Counted from the stretch's first letter, positions 16,857-26,302 are shown. The stretch: DNA of 64,000 bases from GCA-2746605 sp963710615 (GCA_963710615.1 CAVQBF010000002.1:310001-374000); one strand, 5' to 3'. Translations and numbers: made by a program. Notes: generated by a model not told the origin, from the letters alone.

Positions 16857-18073
16857 ATTTCACCCGCTTTTGTTGAATTATACATTTTTTTAAATAAATC
16901 CTTTAAAATATACACAAAATGATCAATATGTTTTTCCTCAATGATAAGCGGAGGAAGTAATCTGAGAACGTTATCACCTGCTGTACCGGTCACAATTCGA
17001 TTATTGAGTAAATTTTGTGCAAGTTCTTTTACGTCTATATCAGAGTGAAATTTTAATCCAAACATTAGTCCTTTATTTCTTACTTCAATTATTTCTTGAA
17101 TTTCCAATTCTTCAATTTTTGATTTAAGTAAATTTCCCATTTGAACAACATTGTTTAATAGTTCATCATTTAATAAATCAATAACCTTATTTGCAACAGC
17201 AATCGATATTGGATTTCCGCCAAAAGTTGAGCCATGGCTTCCCGGGGTTATTGCTGCTGCAACTTTATCTGAAACTAATACCGCACCTAAAGGCAAACCA
17301 TTAGCAATCCCTTTAGCAAGCGTAACTATATCTGGAATAATATCATTATGCTGATACGCGAATAATTTTCCTGTTCTTCCAAATCCGGTTTGAATTTCAT
17401 CAACAATCATTAAAAGGTCATGCTCATTGCAAAGACTTCTAATTTCATTTAAATAATTATGAGAAGGAATAATAATTCCGTTCTCTCCTTGAATTGGTTC
17501 TATCATAATAGCAATTGTTGATTCATCAATCTTATCCTTGATTGCTTCAATATTATTATAGGGAATGTTTTTAAATCCAGGCGTTAAAGGTTGAAAACCT
17601 TCCCATAATTTTTCTTGAGCAGAAGCCGACAGACTACCCATAGTTCTGCCGTGAAATCCGCCGCTTGCAGTTATTATTGTTGATCTTCCTTTACCAAACT
17701 TTCTGGCAAATTTTATTGCTGCTTCATTTGCTTCTGTTCCAGAATTACAAAAGAATACCTTACTGAGTCCAGATTTATCAACAAGTTTTTTGGCAAGTGT
17801 TTCCTGTGGAGTCGATTCAAATAAATTTGATACATGCCACAGCTTATCAATCTGATTGATAGCTGCGCCTATCAGTTTACTATTTTTATGACCGAGTCCG
17901 GTCACAGCAATTCCACAAAGCAAATCGAGATATTTATTTCCTGCTTTATCAAAAAGATAAACTCCATCTCCTTTTACGAACTCAACATTGAATCTTTTAT
18001 ATGTATTTACGTGATATGATTTATTTTCTGTTTCCAATCCAGGTCCCTTTTTGGCTGTATTCATTCTCTTCAA
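16841..18073 (-). CDS. argD: Acetylornithine aminotransferase
   Basis: A PLP-dependent class III aminotransferase of up to 410 residues that converts N-acetylglutamate semialdehyde to N-acetylornithine. Key segments are NTYKRFNVEFVKGDG, NSGTEANEAAIKFARK, MIVDEIQTGFGRTG and the PLP lysine in TLAKGIANGLPLGAV. The start at 18073 overlaps argB by 53 bases; a TTG at 18037, preceded by AAGGGAC, would give a more usual N-terminus and a 17-base overlap, so the true start may be there. The same enzyme often also serves lysine synthesis. Confidence 0.93.
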   Translation of the reverse strand: MKRMNTAKKGPGLETENKSYHVNTYKRFNVEFVKGDGVYLFDKAGNKYLDLLCGIAVTGLGHKNSKLIGAAINQIDKLWHVSNLFESTPQETLAKKLVDKSGLSKVFFCNSGTEANEAAIKFARKFGKGRSTIITASGGFHGRTMGSLSASAQEKLWEGFQPLTPGFKNIPYNNIEAIKDKIDESTIAIMIEPIQGENGIIIPSHNYLNEIRSLCNEHDLLMIVDEIQTGFGRTGKLFAYQHNDIIPDIVTLAKGIANGLPLGAVLVSDKVAAAITPGSHGSTFGGNPISIAVANKVIDLLNDELLNNVVQMGNLLKSKIEELEIQEIIEVRNKGLMFGLKFHSDIDVKELAQNLLNNRIVTGTAGDNVLRLLPPLIIEEKHIDHFVYILKDLFKKMYNSTKAGEICHQN

Positions 18074-18782
18074 TTTTATTACCTATCCAGATATTTGATA
18101 TTCCATTGCTGAGTAAGTTTATACAAGTGTTAATTTTCGGAATCATTCCATCTGTTATTTCTCCGGTAGATAATCCTATGTGTAAATCATCCATAGATAG
18201 ATAGTTTTGGAAAACACCATTTAGTTTTACTCCTTCTATGTCCGAGAGAAAATAAATAGAATCAGCATTCAATAAAGTTGCAATGGCACCGGCAAATAAA
18301 TCGGCATTGACATTCATCAAATTGCCGTTTTTATCTCTGCAAATACTTGAGAAAACAGGGACAACATCATTTATTAATAAATCTGTTAACCATTTCGAAT
18401 CAGAATTTGCGATAGGATTACCAACATACCCTAATTTATCATTGATATATTCAGCTTCAAACAAATTCATATCTATTCCGCTTAGACCAATTGCTTTTAC
18501 AAAATTGGTTTGCAAATAGGCACTTATTTTGCTGTTTATCAATCCTCCTTGTATTGCTGCGGTTATTTCCATACTATCTTTACAAGTAATTCTTTGACCT
18601 TCATAAAAATTTGGCTGAATACCTAATTTTTTAGACCATTCCGAAATAATTTTGCCGCCTCCATGAATTAGAATCACCTTTTTATATTTTTTCTGAAGAC
18701 TTTTAATTAGGTTAATCCCTGTTTGACCTGACATAAAATCCTCTAATGATTTACCGCTTATTTTAATTATTGCAAGTTCCAT
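18021..18782 (-). CDS. argB: Acetylglutamate kinase
   Basis: A 253-residue amino-acid kinase that phosphorylates N-acetylglutamate. The N-terminal IKISGKSLED and IHGGGKIISEW match the phosphate-binding glycine loops, and NVNADLFAGAIATLLNAD and SDIEGV the nucleotide and substrate region. It lacks the N-terminal extension found in some arginine-inhibited hexameric forms, so strong feedback inhibition is less likely; that is inference. It lies between argJ and argD. Confidence 0.93.
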   Translation of the reverse strand: MELAIIKISGKSLEDFMSGQTGINLIKSLQKKYKKVILIHGGGKIISEWSKKLGIQPNFYEGQRITCKDSMEITAAIQGGLINSKISAYLQTNFVKAIGLSGIDMNLFEAEYINDKLGYVGNPIANSDSKWLTDLLINDVVPVFSSICRDKNGNLMNVNADLFAGAIATLLNADSIYFLSDIEGVKLNGVFQNYLSMDDLHIGLSTGEITDGMIPKINTCINLLSNGISNIWIGNKIEENEYSQKGTWIGNRK

Positions 18783-18794
18783 AGTATAATTCGT

Positions 18795-20033
18795 TTAAGT
18801 TCTGTAATGAGCGTTAATTTTTATGTATTCTTCAGAATAATCACATGTCCACCATGTTGTATTTGTCTTACCGTCATTAAGGTTAAGAGTGATTACTATA
18901 TTTTTTTTGGCTAGTATTTTTGCAGCTTCCTCTTCCACAAATTCTGTTTTATAGCCGGGCAGCATTAAAGCCAAATCATTAAAATATAATGATGCATTTT
19001 CAGGTTTAATATTTGCACCGCAGCTGCTTGCTGCTGAAATAACTCTTCCCCAATTTGGGTCGCCGCCATTTATTGCTGTTTTAACCAAAGGTGAATTAAC
19101 AATTGCTTTGGCAATTAAATTTGCATCTTTTTCCGTTGCAGCATTCTTAATATGTACTGTAATAAATTTCGTTGCTCCTTCACCATCAAAAACAATTGAT
19201 TTTGCCATTTTTATTGATAGATCTTTTAGTGCAGATAGAAAAAGGGAATAGTCCTCGGTATTTTCTAGAATTTCTGTATTACTCATTCCGTTTGCAAGCA
19301 TTAAAACCATATCATTAGTGCTAGTTTCTCCATCAACAGATATTTTATTGTATGAATCTTTAACGGATTCAGCGAGAGCAGATTGCAATAAACTCTTAGA
19401 TATTTTTGCATCAGTTGTTACAAAACCAAGCATAGTTGCCATATTCGGCATGATCATTCCACTTCCTTTCGCAATTCCGCCAATAGTAATTTTACCGCCG
19501 GACAATTCAACACTTGCAGCAAAATGTTTAGGAACAGTATCAGTTGTCATAATTGCCTCGGCCGCATCTATGCCACCATAAAAAGAAAGATTACTTTTAA
19601 GGTTTTCGAAAGAATCTATAATCTTTGCTACATTCAATTTCTCACCAATCACTCCCGTAGAACTTATAAGAACCTCAGACGCTTTAATCCCAAAATTGGC
19701 AGCACATTCCGATTGAACAACTAATGCATCCAAATGTCCATCTACACCGGTGCAAGCATTAGCATTACCTGAATTACAAATTATAGCTTTAATTTTATTT
19801 TGACCGTCGGTTATTTTTTTTGATATGTTCACTGGGGCAGCAGCAGCTTTGTTTGTTGTGTACATTCCGGCCGATTCTGCTTCAACCTCCGAATAAATTA
19901 ATGCTAAATCCTTTTTCTTTTTCTTCAATCCACAATGGATTCCTGCTGCTTTAATTCCTTTTACAGAAGTAACTGAACCATTTTTAATATATGTTATTTT
20001 AGATATCATTTCTGTAGTTGATGTATTAAACAT
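18795..20033 (-). CDS. argJ: Glutamate N-acetyltransferase / amino-acid acetyltransferase
   Basis: A 412-residue ArgJ that recycles the acetyl group from acetylornithine to glutamate, making the pathway cyclic. MIMPNMATMLGF contains the self-cleavage site before the catalytic Thr, and CNSGNANACTG and GEGATKFITVHI are family motifs. I place the start at 20033 (MFNTSTTEM), which has AAGGAAG upstream and overlaps argC by 8 bases; an upstream start at 20084 would overlap argC by 59 bases. Presence of ArgJ explains why no argA or argE is needed here. Confidence 0.93.
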   Translation of the reverse strand: MFNTSTTEMISKITYIKNGSVTSVKGIKAAGIHCGLKKKKKDLALIYSEVEAESAGMYTTNKAAAAPVNISKKITDGQNKIKAIICNSGNANACTGVDGHLDALVVQSECAANFGIKASEVLISSTGVIGEKLNVAKIIDSFENLKSNLSFYGGIDAAEAIMTTDTVPKHFAASVELSGGKITIGGIAKGSGMIMPNMATMLGFVTTDAKISKSLLQSALAESVKDSYNKISVDGETSTNDMVLMLANGMSNTEILENTEDYSLFLSALKDLSIKMAKSIVFDGEGATKFITVHIKNAATEKDANLIAKAIVNSPLVKTAINGGDPNWGRVISAASSCGANIKPENASLYFNDLALMLPGYKTEFVEEEAAKILAKKNIVITLNLNDGKTNTTWWTCDYSEEYIKINAHYRT

Positions 20034-21051
20034 TTTGAAGTTCTTCCTTATAACTTTTAATTCCGAAAGTTTCTTCCCAGCCAAATAATTTATTCATATT
20101 TTGTACAGCTTGACCTGAGGCACCTTTCACTAAATTATCAATTGCTGTTGTTATAATAATTTTGTTTTTAAGACTCTTAGCATTTATATCGCAGTAATTT
20201 GAACCAATTACCCATCTTAATTCTGGCGGATTATTTCTTAATCTGACAAATGTTGAGTTTTTATATTGATCAAGAAATGCTGAGTCAATTTCAGATTGAG
20301 AAATTTGGATATTAAGATGAATGATTGTAGTTGAGTAAATCCCACTGAAAACCGGAAGCAAATGTGTTGTTAGTGAATAATCAATTGAATTACCAAATTT
20401 GTTTAGTTCTTGAGAAATTTCAACTTCATGTCTATGTGATCCAACGTTGTAAGCTTTAACACTATTATAATTTTCAGAGAATAGGAATTCTTGTGAAACT
20501 TTTTTACCTGCGCCGCTTAATCCAGAGTAAGCTATAGTTGCAATATTTTGAATCTGTGAACCATAATTTTTAACTAGTGGAATAGCAGATAGCAAAGCTG
20601 CAGTTGGATAGCAGCCTGGATTAGCAATTAAGTTATAATCATAAGTTTTATAAATATCTGCTAGGCCATAATTTTTCTCAACTAAATATTTCTCAAAAGG
20701 ATGCTCCAATTGATATGTATTCAGGAAAGAAAGTTTACTATCAAGTCTAAAATCAGCACCGAGGTCAATTACTTTTTTGTTATTCTCACATAGAGCAGGA
20801 ATATATTTGATAGATTCTCCGTGAGGAAGAGCGAATAAATATACATCGTGTGAATTATCTAAATCATTTGTACTTAAAATTATCTGATCCTCAATTTCAC
20901 CCATTAGATCAGGAAAAACACTATGCAATGTTTGTCCGGCGCTTTTATTAGCGTAAATAGTAAAGTCACTGACATTTATATGTTCATTTATAAATTTTAC
21001 AATATATTTTCCGGTGTAACCTGAACCACCGATTATGGCAACAGAAATCAT
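20026..21051 (-). CDS. argC: N-acetyl-gamma-glutamyl-phosphate reductase
   Basis: A 341-residue NADPH-dependent reductase acting on acetylglutamyl phosphate. The N-terminal VAIIGGSGYTGKYIV is the dinucleotide-binding loop, NPGCYPTAALL contains the catalytic Cys, and GSHRHEVEISQEL the conserved His region. It is the first gene of the arginine operon. The upstream 398-base intergenic region, shared with the divergent PIG-L gene, holds a candidate ARG box. Confidence 0.95.
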   Translation of the reverse strand: MISVAIIGGSGYTGKYIVKFINEHINVSDFTIYANKSAGQTLHSVFPDLMGEIEDQIILSTNDLDNSHDVYLFALPHGESIKYIPALCENNKKVIDLGADFRLDSKLSFLNTYQLEHPFEKYLVEKNYGLADIYKTYDYNLIANPGCYPTAALLSAIPLVKNYGSQIQNIATIAYSGLSGAGKKVSQEFLFSENYNSVKAYNVGSHRHEVEISQELNKFGNSIDYSLTTHLLPVFSGIYSTTIIHLNIQISQSEIDSAFLDQYKNSTFVRLRNNPPELRWVIGSNYCDINAKSLKNKIIITTAIDNLVKGASGQAVQNMNKLFGWEETFGIKSYKEELQNV

Positions 21052-21293
21052 TTTTTACCTTATTTTAAAAAGAATAGAAAAATTTAAAGTTTACGATATG
21101 TTAAAGTATACCCCTAAAAGGGGCGAGGTGGTGTTGGGCGTAATTCTACAATGTTTAACTGTAGGATATTTTCTGCGATATGATTAGTTGTAAAATTCAT
21201 GGTCAAAAGATAAGTTAAAATGTATACAGCTGTCAAGAAAAATATGTAAATAAATTCATTAGAACCGCTCTAAATAGTTTATATTTGCAATAT

Positions 21294-21311
21294 AATGAAA
21301 TATTATTCATT
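21294..21311. promoter_or_regulatory. Candidate ARG box (ArgR operator)
   Basis: AATGAAATATTATTCATT has perfect 6-base arms and differs at one arm position from the ArgR consensus TGAATnnnnATTCA (here TGAAATATTATTCA). It is about 240 bases upstream of argC, which is rather far, so a long leader or an additional site would be needed. Confidence 0.5.
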
Positions 21312-21340
21312 TATCCTAATTTAAATATTTTTGCTTATTT

Positions 21341-21356
21341 ATTATTCCTGAATAAT
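21341..21356. promoter_or_regulatory. Inverted repeat, possible second ArgR or PIG-L operon operator
   Basis: ATTATTC, CT, GAATAAT form perfect 7-base arms. ARG-box-like half-sites (ATTC/GAAT) are present but arranged inside out relative to the consensus. Its distance to the PIG-L start is 92 bases. Confidence 0.35.
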
Positions 21357-21448
21357 ATTGTAAATAAGAGGATAAGTATTATTAATAAGTTCAAAAGTAA
21401 ATTTTTGATTATCTTATAATTCACAATTTTTAAAAAGGCACATAACTT

Positions 21449-23917
21449 TTGCTTAAATATAAACCAGTTCTCAAGACAATAATTTTAATTATTTTATTAT
21501 TTAGCTCACAGAAAGAAAGTTTTTCTCAGCCAATATCTTATTCAAGTTCTGATATAATTCAATCATTGAATAAATTAAAAGTACTTGGAAGCGTACTTTA
21601 TGTTGCGGCTCACCCAGATGATGAGAATACAGCTGTCCTAACTTACATGTCAAAAGGTAAATTAACTAGAACAGCATATTTATCTTTAACGAGAGGGGAC
21701 GGCGGACAAAATTTATTAGGTAATGAAAACGGAGACTTGCTAGGTGTAATAAGAACCCAAGAATTGTTATCTGCAAGAAAAATTGATGGTGCAGAACAAT
21801 TTTTTACTCGTGCAATAGATTTTGGATATTCGAAAACTGCGAAAGAAACACTTAGAAATTGGGATAAAGAATTACTTCTTAAAGATATTGTAAAAGTTAT
21901 TAGAGAATTCAAACCGGATGTAATATTAACTAGATTTAGCAAAACACAAGGTGGGCACGGACATCATCTAACCTCTGCAATTTTAGCTGAAGAAGCTTTT
22001 TATGCTGCCGCCGATCCTAAAAAATATCCTGAGCAGTTAAAAACAGTAACACCTTGGCAGGCGAAAAGATTATATTGGAACACATGGCAACCATCTGATA
22101 AAGCTGTTTCAATTGATATTGGTGAGTATAATTCAATTATTGGTAAATCATATAATGAACTAGCAGCCGATGCTAGATCAATGCATAAAAGTCAAGGGTT
22201 TGGAGTTAGTCCAAATCGTGGAACTCAGTTAGTCCATTTTGATTATATTGCCGGTGATTCAGCAAAAATAGATTTGTTTGAGGGTGTTGATATAACTTGG
22301 AATAAAGTTAATGGCGGAAATATTATTGAAGTAGATATAAATAATATTATTGAAAAATTTGAGCCTGATAATCCAGAGAAAATAATTCCCATGCTTTTAA
22401 ATCTTTATAGTAAAATAGCTAAGATTGATAATGTACACTGGAGAAACATTAAATGTAATGAAATAAAAGAGCTTATAAAAATGTGTAGCGGATTATGGAT
22501 GGAATCAATACTGCCAAAAGCAGAACTAGTTACTGGTGAAAATGTTCCCCTTGAATCTACAATAATTAATCGTTCAAATTATCCAATTAAATTAGTTGAG
22601 GTAAAAACGAATTTTCAAAATAATGCAGAATCAATGAATGATATGCTGGGCTACAATAAACCAATCACCATTGAGCAAATAATTAATATAGATGATAATT
22701 GCAATTATACTCAACCATTCTGGTTAGCTGATGAACATGATGGAAATCATTTCACTGTTACAAATATTAATAAAGTAACGGATGCTGATAACAAACCTGA
22801 AATAATATCAACATTTACAATAAATATAGATGGGATAAATCTTTCTTATGAAATACCAACATATTATAAGTGGACAGATGCTGTAAAAGGTGAGCTGAAA
22901 AGACCGGTTGTTATTATTCCCAAACTTAGTTTATCTGTTGATAAAGAAAATTATATATTTGTTAACGGCAAAAAGCATCAAATAAAAGTCAGTCTGGAAA
23001 CGAAAGTTGATTCAGCAGAAGGAAAATTATTTGTCGATTTACCGCAAGGTTGGAATGTTGATATTGATAATTACAATTTTGATCTGTCTGAAAAAGGTGA
23101 TAGAAAAGAATTCATTTTTACAATTTCACCAGAACAAAATGCTCGGACCCTGGAAGTTAAATTTTGGGCAGTAATTGATGGAAAAACTTTCAATGATGAA
23201 ATTGTTCAAATCGATTATCCTCATATAAAACATCAGACTGTATTAAAACCTGTTAAAGCTGATCTGGTAAAATTAGATATTAAAATTGAACCCAAGCGTA
23301 TTGGCTATATAATGGGTTCGGGCGATGATATTCCCTCGTCACTTTCTCAGCTTGGCTATGAAATTGACCATCTTTCTGACGAAGACTTGGAGAGAAAAGA
23401 TTTGAAAGAATACGATGTAATAATTTGCGGAATCCGTGCTTTCAATACTCGCCCTGAATTGGAACGGCAGCAAAAAAGACTGATTGAATTTGTTGAAAAT
23501 GGTGGGACATGGATTGTCCAGCACAACACAAGATTTGGAATTAATGTGGATCAAATTGGACCTTTTCCTTTCAGCACTAAAGGGAGAGATAGAATTTCTG
23601 AGGAAGATGCCAAGTTGGAAATTTTAGTTCCCGAACATCCAATATTTAACTATCCGAATAAAATTACAGAAAAAGATTTTGATAATTGGGTTCAAGAACG
23701 TGGATTATATTTTGCAGACAGTTGGGAAGGAAAACTTTATCCGCTCTTGGCCGGAAGTGATGAAGGAGAGACTTCAAAACTTGGCGGTCTTCTCTTTGCT
23801 GAATACGGCAAAGGTGTTTTTATTTTTACAGCTTATTCTTGGTTTCGTCAATTGCCAGCTGGTGTTCCCGGTGCATACAGACTATTTGTTAATCTGATTT
23901 CAGCGAAAGGGAAGTAA
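21449..23917 (+). CDS. Exported PIG-L (LmbE) family deacetylase, large form
   Basis: An 822-residue protein with a TTG start and an N-terminal signal peptide ending near SFSQ. The zinc site of N-acetylglucosaminyl deacetylases is visible: AAHPDDE near residue 55 and GGHGHH near residue 170. The C-terminal 600 residues include Ig-like beta-rich segments and, from about residue 615, a ThuA/GATase-like domain (RIGYIMGSGDDIPSSLSQLGYE, VIICGIRAFNTRPEL). It probably deacetylates an N-acetylated sugar conjugate outside the cytoplasm. The next two genes, a small membrane protein and a symporter, overlap or abut and may import the product. It is far larger than BshB-type deacetylases. Confidence 0.82.
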   Translation: MLKYKPVLKTIILIILLFSSQKESFSQPISYSSSDIIQSLNKLKVLGSVLYVAAHPDDENTAVLTYMSKGKLTRTAYLSLTRGDGGQNLLGNENGDLLGVIRTQELLSARKIDGAEQFFTRAIDFGYSKTAKETLRNWDKELLLKDIVKVIREFKPDVILTRFSKTQGGHGHHLTSAILAEEAFYAAADPKKYPEQLKTVTPWQAKRLYWNTWQPSDKAVSIDIGEYNSIIGKSYNELAADARSMHKSQGFGVSPNRGTQLVHFDYIAGDSAKIDLFEGVDITWNKVNGGNIIEVDINNIIEKFEPDNPEKIIPMLLNLYSKIAKIDNVHWRNIKCNEIKELIKMCSGLWMESILPKAELVTGENVPLESTIINRSNYPIKLVEVKTNFQNNAESMNDMLGYNKPITIEQIINIDDNCNYTQPFWLADEHDGNHFTVTNINKVTDADNKPEIISTFTINIDGINLSYEIPTYYKWTDAVKGELKRPVVIIPKLSLSVDKENYIFVNGKKHQIKVSLETKVDSAEGKLFVDLPQGWNVDIDNYNFDLSEKGDRKEFIFTISPEQNARTLEVKFWAVIDGKTFNDEIVQIDYPHIKHQTVLKPVKADLVKLDIKIEPKRIGYIMGSGDDIPSSLSQLGYEIDHLSDEDLERKDLKEYDVIICGIRAFNTRPELERQQKRLIEFVENGGTWIVQHNTRFGINVDQIGPFPFSTKGRDRISEEDAKLEILVPEHPIFNYPNKITEKDFDNWVQERGLYFADSWEGKLYPLLAGSDEGETSKLGGLLFAEYGKGVFIFTAYSWFRQLPAGVPGAYRLFVNLISAKGK

Positions 23918-24048
23918 TGGGAAAAAATTACAAGGAAATTGAATCACCGCCAATCTTAAAAAAATGGTCGCGTCTCTATTGGGCGGTAATGATTAACCTC
24001 GTTTCTTGGCTACTTATATTCTATCTGTTTAGAAAGGTTTTTGAATGA
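23917..24048 (+). CDS. Small single-span membrane protein of the symporter operon
   Basis: A 43-residue protein (MGKNYKEIESPPILKKW, then one hydrophobic helix around VMINLVSWLLIFYLF). Its ATG overlaps the stop of the deacetylase (TAATG), with GGGAAG upstream, and its stop overlaps the start of the sodium symporter (ATGA), so it is coupled on both sides. This tight packing argues that it is a real gene. It may be a small accessory subunit of the symporter, as DUF997 proteins are thought to be for PanF; no homology is claimed. Confidence 0.75.
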   Translation: MGKNYKEIESPPILKKWSRLYWAVMINLVSWLLIFYLFRKVFE

Positions 24049-25730
24049 GCAATACAGATTGGATTGTAATGTGCGGATTTCTACTTTTCATTGTTGCCTA
24101 TGGAACGTGGAAAAGCCGAGGCAGTAAAAATGTTAAAGATTTTCTTCTCGCAAATAAATCAACACCTTGGTATACAGTTGCGCTATCTATTATGGCAACT
24201 CAAGCAAGCGCTATAACATTTCTTTCTACTCCAGGTCAAGCTTACATTGATGGAATGAGATTTGTGCAGTTTTATATTGGTCTTCCGATTGCAATGATTA
24301 TTTTGTCAATAACAGCTGTTCCTATTTATCACAAACTAAATGTTTATACTGCTTATGAATATTTAGAAACTCGCTTTGATCTTAAAAACAGGGCACTTGG
24401 AAGCTTTTTATTTTTAATACAACGTGGATTAGCCGCTGGTTTTACAATATTCGCACCTGCTCTTATTATTTCCGCAATACTTGGATGGTCATTAAATTGG
24501 ACAATTTTAGTTATTGGAGTTATGGTTATTATTTATACAGCTTCGGGAGGAACAAATGCTGTAAATAAAACTCACATGCTTCAGATGACAGTAATCTTTT
24601 TTGGTATGCTTTCAGCGGGATTTATGATATTTAAACTTTTACCAGAAAATATTGGGGTTTCAGATGCACTTCATGTTGCAGGTAAAATGGGCAAGTTAAA
24701 TACAATTGATTTTTCATTTAATTTGGATGACCGTTATACATTTTGGTCAGGTTTAATTGGGGGAACGTTTTTAGCACTTTCATATTTCGGTACTGATCAA
24801 TCACAAGTTCAGAGATATCTTTCAGGAAGTTCAATTACCCAAAGCAGAATGGGACTTCTGTTAAATGGAATGATAAAAGTACCCATGCAGTTTTTTATAT
24901 TACTGATCGGTGCAATGGTATTTGTATTCTATCAATTTGTTACTCCACCAATTTATTTTAATCCTGTTGAAGTCAACAATATTGCCAACAGTCAATATTC
25001 AGTGGAGTATTCGGAACTAGAGAATGAGTTCAATAGTATTTATTTAACAAAGAGGGAATCAATTAATAATTTAATCACGGCTATTGATAGTGATGATGCA
25101 GCAGCAATTGAAATTGAACAAAAGAATATTCTGGATGAAAATAAAAAAGCAGATAAAATAAGAAAAAAAGCAATTGGGCTAATTCAAGAAAATAATCCGG
25201 CTAGCGATGGAAATGATACGAACTTTATATTTCTAAGTTTTGTTCTTGGATTTTTACCAACCGGATTAATCGGTCTTGTCTTAGCTGCAATTCTATCTGC
25301 TTCAATGTCATCAACATCTGCTGAACTTAATGCTTTAGCTTCAACTTCTGTAATGGATATTTACAAAAGAATGATTAAGAAAGATGGCAGCGAGACACAC
25401 TATCTTATTACTTCAAAAGTACTAACAATTTTTTGGGGCGGATTTGCAATCTTCTTTGCACTCTTTGCGAATAGCTTAGGCTCACTTATTGAAGCTGTAA
25501 ACATTCTTGGCTCACTTTTTTATGGTACAATTCTGGGAATTTTCTTGGTTGCTTTCTATATTAAAAAAGTTGGTGGCAATTCAGTATTTTTAGCTGCTCT
25601 AATTGCCGAAGCCTCAGTATTATTGTTTTTCGCTTTTACTGACATTCCTTATTTGTGGTTTAATTTCATTGGCTGTGTTATGGTTATAGTTTTGGCGATA
25701 ATGTTTGAGAGAATTCTTTTTTCAAAATGA
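24045..25730 (+). CDS. Sodium:solute symporter (SSS family)
   Basis: A 561-residue inner-membrane symporter with about 13-14 predicted helices. Family features include SIMATQASAITFLSTPGQAYIDG at the sodium-site region, SYFGTDQSQVQRYLSGSS and AAILSASMSSTSAELNALAS. A charged cytoplasmic or periplasmic insert of about 80 residues (about 305-385) interrupts the middle. It overlaps the 43-residue membrane protein by 4 bases and is the third gene of the PIG-L operon. The substrate is not readable from sequence; a sugar or sugar acid released by the deacetylase is a reasonable inference. Confidence 0.88.
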   Translation: MSNTDWIVMCGFLLFIVAYGTWKSRGSKNVKDFLLANKSTPWYTVALSIMATQASAITFLSTPGQAYIDGMRFVQFYIGLPIAMIILSITAVPIYHKLNVYTAYEYLETRFDLKNRALGSFLFLIQRGLAAGFTIFAPALIISAILGWSLNWTILVIGVMVIIYTASGGTNAVNKTHMLQMTVIFFGMLSAGFMIFKLLPENIGVSDALHVAGKMGKLNTIDFSFNLDDRYTFWSGLIGGTFLALSYFGTDQSQVQRYLSGSSITQSRMGLLLNGMIKVPMQFFILLIGAMVFVFYQFVTPPIYFNPVEVNNIANSQYSVEYSELENEFNSIYLTKRESINNLITAIDSDDAAAIEIEQKNILDENKKADKIRKKAIGLIQENNPASDGNDTNFIFLSFVLGFLPTGLIGLVLAAILSASMSSTSAELNALASTSVMDIYKRMIKKDGSETHYLITSKVLTIFWGGFAIFFALFANSLGSLIEAVNILGSLFYGTILGIFLVAFYIKKVGGNSVFLAALIAEASVLLFFAFTDIPYLWFNFIGCVMVIVLAIMFERILFSK

Positions 25731-25770
25731 TATTGGTAATATATTGCTTAATTTGAATTATTAATTTTTG

Positions 25771-26190
25771 TTATTCCCACTTCTTATTCCTAATATATTT
25801 AATGGATTGAGCAATTAGCTCTTTTAATACTTTAAAATCAATATCTTCTTCTTTCTTTATATATAGGCAAGACCTCCCGGTTTTATATTTACCCAATTTA
25901 TTCATTAAGTTCTCATATTTACTAAATCCTGACATAATATATAATGTAACTGCCTGCTTACGGGGTGAAAAACCAACTTGCATCCAGTCTCCTTCTTGAC
26001 CGCTTTTATACTTATAGTGGTAAGTTCCAAAACCGATAATACTGTTTCCCCACATTTTTGGTTCTTCTTTTGTTATTTTTTTCATTAACTCTAGAATTTT
26101 ATAAGAGAGCTCTCTCTTCTCCTTATCTTCAACAGCTTTAAGAAATTTTTCTACACTTGCATCGTTAAGTTTTGTTTTTAATTCAGCCAT
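25771..26190 (-). CDS. DUF1801 domain protein
   Basis: A 139-residue cytoplasmic protein of the DUF1801 (YdhG/YjbR-like) fold. The WGNSIIGFGTYHYKYKSGQEG segment and the following FSPRKQAVTLYIMSG strands are the family core, and the C-terminal helix (LKELIAQSIKYI) is typical. Function is unknown; the fold is shared with CyaY-like proteins. It is isolated, downstream of the M56 gene and separated from it by a strong hairpin. Confidence 0.85.
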   Translation of the reverse strand: MAELKTKLNDASVEKFLKAVEDKEKRELSYKILELMKKITKEEPKMWGNSIIGFGTYHYKYKSGQEGDWMQVGFSPRKQAVTLYIMSGFSKYENLMNKLGKYKTGRSCLYIKKEEDIDFKVLKELIAQSIKYIRNKKWE

Positions 26191-26263
26191 ATCCAGCCCT
26201 TTCCATTATTTTAATTAGGAATTTATAATATTTAGACAATTATGGCAAGTTGGAGGATAGTTC

Positions 26264-26291
26264 GTAGAGATGCATGACTATGCATCTCTAC
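26264..26291. terminator. Hairpin downstream of the BlaI/M56 operon
   Basis: GTAGAGATGCAT and ATGCATCTCTAC are perfect 12-base arms around GACT. It lies between the end of the M56 gene and the DUF1801 start on the same strand. It has no T-run, so a dispersed hairpin repeat is an alternative. Confidence 0.6.
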
Positions 26292-26302
26292 TTAAGTGGA
26301 AA

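Larger units (their letters stand above)
21052..21448. other. Divergent intergenic region argC / PIG-L gene
   Basis: 397 bases without a recognisable gene. It holds a short hairpin CCCC-TAAAA-GGGG (21111-21123), a candidate ARG box (21294-21311) and a second inverted repeat (21341-21356). The remainder is AT-rich, and no riboswitch was recognised. Confidence 0.5.

Noticed and set aside
20034..20084. Earlier start for argJ
   Set aside because: It overlaps argC by 59 bases and adds residues not typical of ArgJ; the ATG at 20033 has a good ribosome-binding site.
21111..21123. CCCC-TAAAA-GGGG hairpin as a terminator or riboswitch part
   Set aside because: The stem has only 4 pairs, with no T-run or further structure; it could occur by chance.
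21449..23917. PIG-L protein as the bacillithiol deacetylase BshB
   Set aside because: It is exported and several times longer than BshB, so the zinc motif alone is not enough, even though bshA is in this window.
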